A stretch of DNA of 64,000 nucleotides from Agrococcus beijingensis (lineage in GTDB: Bacteria; Actinomycetota; Actinomycetes; Actinomycetales; Microbacteriaceae). The stretch lies in contig NZ_CP132360.1 of the NCBI RefSeq assembly GCF_030758955.1, forward strand, positions 1,927,427 to 1,991,426, written 5' to 3'. Of the stretch, positions 60,990-64,000 are shown one piece after another (the stretch's first letter is position 1; every line of letters starts with the position of its first letter). A model generated the notes under the pieces. That model was given only the letters and a program-made list of their open reading frames with translations, searched no databases and was not told the DNA's origin. The translations under genes were made by a program, and so were the position numbers.

Positions 60990-61280
60990 ATGCGCGGCAG
61001 GATCCTTCTCGTGATCGGCTTCGGCGCCGGCTATGTGCTCGGTGCGAAGGCAGGTCGCCTGCGCTACGAGCAGATCGCGGGCGCGGCCGACAAGGTGTGG
61101 AACTCGCCTTCGGTCGCGAAGCAGCGGCACGAGGTGCAGCATTTCGTCGAGACGAAGGCCCCCAAGCTCGTCGAGTCGGCGAAGGACGCCGCCGGCGACG
61201 CGATCAGCAAGGTCAGCCGGCGCAGCGCGCGCCACGGTGGCGAGGGCTCGAGCACCGGCACGGGCACCGGAGAGTTCTGA
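60990..61280 (+). CDS. Small YtxH-like membrane-associated protein
   Basis: 96 residues. One N-terminal membrane segment (GRILLVIGFGAGYVLGAKAGRLRY) with the G-x-G-Y-V-L-G-A-K-A-G-R pattern common in actinobacterial YtxH-like proteins. An amphipathic helix of about 50 residues and a Ser/Gly/Thr tail follow. GGAGCGAAC precedes the ATG. First gene of a coupled three-gene set of small envelope proteins. Function unknown, possibly cell-envelope stress. Confidence 0.85.
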   Translation: MRGRILLVIGFGAGYVLGAKAGRLRYEQIAGAADKVWNSPSVAKQRHEVQHFVETKAPKLVESAKDAAGDAISKVSRRSARHGGEGSSTGTGTGEF

Positions 61281-61723
61281 TGGTGGAGCGCAAGTCGCTC
61301 GGCGATCTGCTGGCGGAGACGCCGCAGCTGATCGTCGGCCTGATCAAGGCCGAGATCCAGCATCTGAAGGACGAGCTCTCGACGAAGGCGGCCGGCCTCG
61401 GCGCCGGCGCGGGCGTGCTCGCGGGGGCAGGGTTCTTCGCGGTCTTCCTCTTCGGCTGGCTGCTCGTCGCGGCGTTCGAGGGCCTCAATGTGGTCTTCCC
61501 GCCGTGGCTCTCGGCGCTGCTGGTGTCGGCGTTCCTGCTGCTGGTCGCCGGCATCCTGGTGCTCGTCGGCCTCGGGCTGCTGAAGAAGAACAAGGACTTC
61601 TCGAACCTCGAGGCGGTCGACAGCATCAAGGACGACGTCAACATGGTGCGCGGCGTGGGCTACGCCGCCGAGGGCCGCAGCCCGCTCGACGACCTGCCCA
61701 CCACGAACGGAGCCCCGCGATGA
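61280..61723 (+). CDS. Phage-holin-family (PF07332-like) membrane protein
   Basis: 147 residues. SLGDLLAETPQLIVGLIKAEIQHLKDEL (key: amphipathic helix before the membrane), two long membrane segments (about 42-66 and 74-97) and a cytoplasmic tail with DSIKDDVNMVRG. This is the Actinobacterial holin-superfamily III type, not a prophage gene in this setting. TGATG overlap with the upstream gene and ATGA overlap with the downstream one show one operon. Confidence 0.88.
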   Translation: MVERKSLGDLLAETPQLIVGLIKAEIQHLKDELSTKAAGLGAGAGVLAGAGFFAVFLFGWLLVAAFEGLNVVFPPWLSALLVSAFLLLVAGILVLVGLGLLKKNKDFSNLEAVDSIKDDVNMVRGVGYAAEGRSPLDDLPTTNGAPR

Positions 61724-61938
61724 CCGAGCAGCGCGACATCGACCGCCAGCGCGAGGAGCTGCGCCAGCACCTCAACGAGATCGAGGACCGCGTCAACCCG
61801 AAGAAGGTCGCGAACCGCTTCGTGGGCAAGGCGCAGGACTCCTACAACGAGGATCCGACGCCCTGGATCGCCGCCGCGGCGGGCGCCGCCGTGCTGGTGC
61901 TGGGCGGCATCGCCCTGGCGATCTTCGGCCGCCGCTGA
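61720..61938 (+). CDS. DUF3618 family small membrane protein
   Basis: 72 residues. REELRQHLNEIEDRVNPKKV is the DUF3618 signature helix, followed by one membrane segment (about 49-69) ending in GRR. These proteins accompany YtxH-like and holin-family proteins in Actinobacteria. Last of the three overlapping genes; the next reading frame begins on its stop codon. Confidence 0.9.
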   Translation: MTEQRDIDRQREELRQHLNEIEDRVNPKKVANRFVGKAQDSYNEDPTPWIAAAAGAAVLVLGGIALAIFGRR

Positions 61939-62348
61939 GCGCTGCGCCGCGACGTCCCGCGCTGACGGATGCGGGGCGCGCGTTCGCCGTCGAGCGTCAC
62001 CTGGCGACCCTCAGCACGCTGCGGCGCGACGGCTCGCTGCACGTGGTCGCGGTCGGCTGCACCGTGGAGGAGACGGCGACCGGCCTCCTCGTGCGGGTGA
62101 TCACCGACGGCGCTTCGCAGAAGGTGGCGAACCTGCGTCGCGACCCGCGCGCGAGCATCGCCCAGCTGGATGGCGCGCGCTGGTGCTCCTTCTCGGGCAC
62201 CGCCACGATCGCGGACGACCCGCGGCGCGTCGCCGATGCGGTCGAGCGCTACGCGCGCCGCTATCGACAGCCTCGCGTGAATCCGAACCGCGTGGTCATC
62301 GAGCTCGAGGTCGAGCGCGCGATGGGCTCGCGGGGACTCATCGCCTGA
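61935..62348 (+). CDS. PPOX-class (pyridoxamine-phosphate-oxidase-like) F420/FMN-binding protein, unusual start
   Basis: The family domain begins with LTDAGRAFAVERHLATLSTL and continues LHVVAVGCTVEETATGL, KVANLRRDPRASIAQLDG and YARRYRQPRVNPNRVVIELE (last shortened). The homologous sequence extends well upstream of the first ATG/GTG/TTG codon in frame (GTG 62043). The only upstream candidates are CTG 61935, which overlaps the DUF3618 stop (CTGA), and CTG 61962. I mark the coupled CTG; starting at 62043 would remove the first beta strand. Members are flavin or deazaflavin reductases, such as those acting on quinones. Confidence 0.7.
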   Translation: MSAAPRRPALTDAGRAFAVERHLATLSTLRRDGSLHVVAVGCTVEETATGLLVRVITDGASQKVANLRRDPRASIAQLDGARWCSFSGTATIADDPRRVADAVERYARRYRQPRVNPNRVVIELEVERAMGSRGLIA

Positions 62349-62360
62349 GGTCGGGCGCGG

Positions 62361-63104
62361 TCACGCCGAGACGGCGGATGCGGTGGGTCGCGGCGCGTCG
62401 ACGACGGTCGTGGCGCGCGGGTGGAGCAGCACGGCGATCGCGGCCCCGGCGGCGCCTCCGACGAGCTGCGCCGCGATGAACGGGAGCACGCTTGCCGGTG
62501 CGATGCCCGCGAACGTGTCCGAGAGCATCCGCCCGATCGTCACCGCCGGGTTGGCGAACGAGGTCGAGCTGGTGAACCAGTAGGCGGCACCGATGTAGGC
62601 GCCGACCGCGGGCGCGATCGCGGCCGACCTGCCGCTGCGGGAGAGCGCCACGATCACGAGCACCAGGCCAGCGGTCGCGACGACCTCGGCCAGCAGGCGG
62701 CCGGCGTCGACGCGCTCGGTGGTCGCGATCGCCGTCGGCACCTGGAACATCAGGTTCGCCAGCACGGCACCGGCGACGGCGCCGATCACCTGAGCGCCGA
62801 TGTAGCCGCCGAGCTCGGTGGCGGAGAGGCCGCTGCGGTCGCTGCGCCCGAGCACGGCGTCGACGATCGAGACCACAGGGTTGAAGTGCGCTCCGGAGGT
62901 CGGCCCGAGCACCACGATGAGCACGGCGAGCCCGAACGCGGTCGCGGTCGAGTTCTGCAGCAGCTGCAGGCCCGTGTCGTCTGGCGAGAGCCGCGCGGCC
63001 ATGATGCCCGAGCCGACCACCACCGCCACCAGCAGACCGGTGCCGAGCAGCTCGGCGAGCAGGCGCCGAGAGAGCGGCAGGTGGGAGGCGGTGGACGAGG
63101 TCAC
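62361..63104 (-). CDS. Aquaporin/MIP family channel
   Basis: 247 residues from GTG 63104; GTG 63131 is an alternative but would overlap the divergent promoter. Six membrane segments, with half-helix motifs NPV (SGAHFNPVVS) and NPA (SFANPAVTIGR). The latter resembles the AqpS-like channels found in arsenic operons, where they let arsenite out. Divergent from the ArsR-ArsC fusion gene, which supports that role: arsenate reduced by ArsC leaves as arsenite through this channel. Confidence 0.92.
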   Translation of the reverse strand: MTSSTASHLPLSRRLLAELLGTGLLVAVVVGSGIMAARLSPDDTGLQLLQNSTATAFGLAVLIVVLGPTSGAHFNPVVSIVDAVLGRSDRSGLSATELGGYIGAQVIGAVAGAVLANLMFQVPTAIATTERVDAGRLLAEVVATAGLVLVIVALSRSGRSAAIAPAVGAYIGAAYWFTSSTSFANPAVTIGRMLSDTFAGIAPASVLPFIAAQLVGGAAGAAIAVLLHPRATTVVDAPRPTASAVSA

Positions 63105-63129
63105 CCGACGATCTTGACGACGATCGGTC

Positions 63130-63147
63130 ACTCAGTCAACATTGAGT
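63130..63147. promoter_or_regulatory. Candidate ArsR operator at the aquaporin / arsR-arsC boundary
   Basis: ACTCA (63130-63134) and TGAGT (63143-63147) flank 8 bp, with TCAA words on the same side of each arm (CAGTCAA, GAGTCAA). It touches the ATG at 63150 and lies between the two divergent starts. Confidence 0.5.
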
Positions 63148-63149
63148 CA

Positions 63150-63818
63150 ATGAACACCGAGCAAACAGGCCTCGGGGCGCGCGCCGCGAAGCACGCCGCG
63201 CTCGCCGATCGGGCCCGGCTGCGCCTGGTCGACCTGCTGACGCTCGGCGATCTCGCACCGAGCGAGATCGCCGACTCGCTGGGCATGCCGTCGAACCTCG
63301 TCGCGCACCACCTCTCGGTGCTCGAGCGCGCCGGTCTCGTCACGCGCACGAGGAGCGAGGCCGATCGGCGACGCTCCTACGTGCGCCTCGCCCCTGCCGG
63401 GCTCGCGGGGCTCGCACCGTCGCCCACCGCCGCAGCCCGTCGCGTCGTCTTCGTCTGCACCGCCAACTCCGCGCGCTCGCAGCTCGCGGTCGAGCTCTGG
63501 GCACGACGCAGCGACATCCCAGCGACCTCCGCCGGCACCCGCCCCGCCGCGGAGGTCGCTCCGGGTGCGGTCGCCGTGGCGGCGCGGCGCGGGCTCGACC
63601 TGCAGGGCGCGGTGCCGCGCGGGCTCGACGGTGTCGTCGAGCCCACCGACCTCGTCATCACCGTCTGCGACGCCGCCCACGAGTCGTTCGAGGGCGCGGC
63701 GCTCCACTGGTCGGTGCCCGACCCGGTGCGCGTCGGCACCGACGCAGCCTTCGACGCTGCGTTCGACGACCTCGAGCGTCGCATCGACGAGCTCGCGACG
63801 CGCCTGAGGGCCGCGTAG
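63150..63818 (+). CDS. ArsR regulator fused to LMW phosphatase-type arsenate reductase
   Basis: 222 residues. An ArsR-type winged HTH (about 10-90, LAPSEIADSLGMPSNLVAHHLSVLERAG) is fused to a low-molecular-weight PTP-type ArsC domain (97-222) with the P-loop C103-TANSA-R109, a further C173 (TVCDAAH) and the acid D191 in SVPDP. The HTH lacks the CVC motif of the 60377 ArsR, so sensing may be elsewhere, perhaps through the ArsC cysteines. It regulates itself and the divergent aquaporin by inference. Arsenate is reduced with mycothiol or thioredoxin. Confidence 0.93.
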   Translation: MNTEQTGLGARAAKHAALADRARLRLVDLLTLGDLAPSEIADSLGMPSNLVAHHLSVLERAGLVTRTRSEADRRRSYVRLAPAGLAGLAPSPTAAARRVVFVCTANSARSQLAVELWARRSDIPATSAGTRPAAEVAPGAVAVAARRGLDLQGAVPRGLDGVVEPTDLVITVCDAAHESFEGAALHWSVPDPVRVGTDAAFDAAFDDLERRIDELATRLRAA

Positions 63819-63846
63819 CGAGCGACAGGCGCCCGCGGCCTCGAGC

Positions 63847-64000
63847 TCAGCGGGCGACGCCGTCGCGCCAGACGCCCGCCACCTCGAGGCGCCCGTCGAG
63901 CGCGACGAGGTCGGCGCGGGCGCCCACGACGAGACGTCCGAGATCGGGGCGACCGACAGCATCCGCCGGTGCCCTGGTGGCCGCGTCGAGCGCAGCGTCG
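63847..64000 (-). CDS. nagA: C-terminal end of probable N-acetylglucosamine-6-phosphate deacetylase
   Basis: Only the last 51 codons are in the window; the gene continues past base 64000. The translation AALDAATRAPADAVGRPDLG, then GARADLVALDG and a closing VAGVWRDG is the standard end of NagA-type amidohydrolases (return to the small beta domain after the barrel). NagA makes glucosamine-6-phosphate for glycolysis or cell-wall recycling. Ends convergently, 28 bp after the ArsR-ArsC gene. The family is clear; assignment to NagA among related amidohydrolases is likely but not certain. Confidence 0.75.
   Translation of the reverse strand, partial: DAALDAATRAPADAVGRPDLGRLVVGARADLVALDGRLEVAGVWRDGVAR

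Noticed and set aside
61280..61723. Prophage holin
   Set aside because: No other phage genes nearby; the gene overlaps a YtxH-like and a DUF3618 gene in the arrangement usual for actinobacterial chromosomal operons.

Overview
The window is very GC-rich DNA with dense, often overlapping genes (ATGA and GTGA junctions). It has actinobacterial heme genes of the coproporphyrin-dependent type, the actinobacterial mismatch nuclease NucS, DUF2510/RDD proteins and many LacI-controlled sugar importers. Together with heavy use of the word GCGGATGCG, this points to a Microbacteriaceae member, possibly near Agrococcus; the genus is a guess.

Layout. 341-12893: a catabolic block. A LysR-type regulator heads a minus-strand run (dienelactone hydrolase, PhzS-like flavin monooxygenase, NTF2-like protein, FAH-family hydrolase, Rid-family protein). 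A plus-strand run carries an ACMSD-type amidohydrolase, an RbsCBA-like importer, a DUF3500 protein and an extradiol (VOC) ring-cleavage dioxygenase. This reads as uptake, hydroxylation, ring opening and trimming of an aromatic or N-heteroaromatic acid whose identity the sequence does not give. 13003-15755: a membrane protein, a pirin and an RDD protein. 15805-31104: alpha-glucan and disaccharide metabolism, with trehalose synthase, two LacI regulators with recognisable operators, two binding-protein-dependent importers, a glycogen-debranching-type enzyme and a diverged paralogue that has lost catalytic motifs.

31234-48965: an MFS transporter and the whole heme pathway in two clusters: hemA / hemE-cgoX-chdC-cpfC-hemC-hemD, then hemB-hemL. 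GluTR has an insert with three CPV motifs, and the ferrochelatase has a cysteine-rich N-terminal extension. Between the clusters lie extragenic palindromes, a YbaK-type deacylase, a truncated ABC-F gene behind a possible leader-peptide attenuator, a serine hydrolase and an alcohol dehydrogenase. 49033-58299: a zinc-ribbon repeat protein, nucS with an MFS gene, an ABC exporter, a TetR-controlled operon and a MATE exporter. 58421-64000: an M13 metallopeptidase, an ArsR regulator divergent from a 19-residue Cys-rich micro-ORF with its own terminator, three small envelope-type proteins, a PPOX-like protein, an arsenic-type locus (aquaporin and an ArsR-ArsC fusion), and the 3' end of a probable nagA.

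The least expected signals are: (1) the CC-rich micro-ORF and its ArsR partner; (2) a perfect GC-rich stem with a 4-nt loop just after every solute-binding-protein gene (three of three), two of them starting at codon 7 of the next gene; (3) the triple-CPV insert in GluTR; (4) a leader peptide and hairpin before a broken ABC-F gene; (5) a pair of about 95-bp elements with shared 15-bp inverted ends. Many starts lie 6-7 nt after a TANNNT -10 box, which suggests widespread leaderless transcription. No tRNA, rRNA, IS element or CRISPR array was seen.
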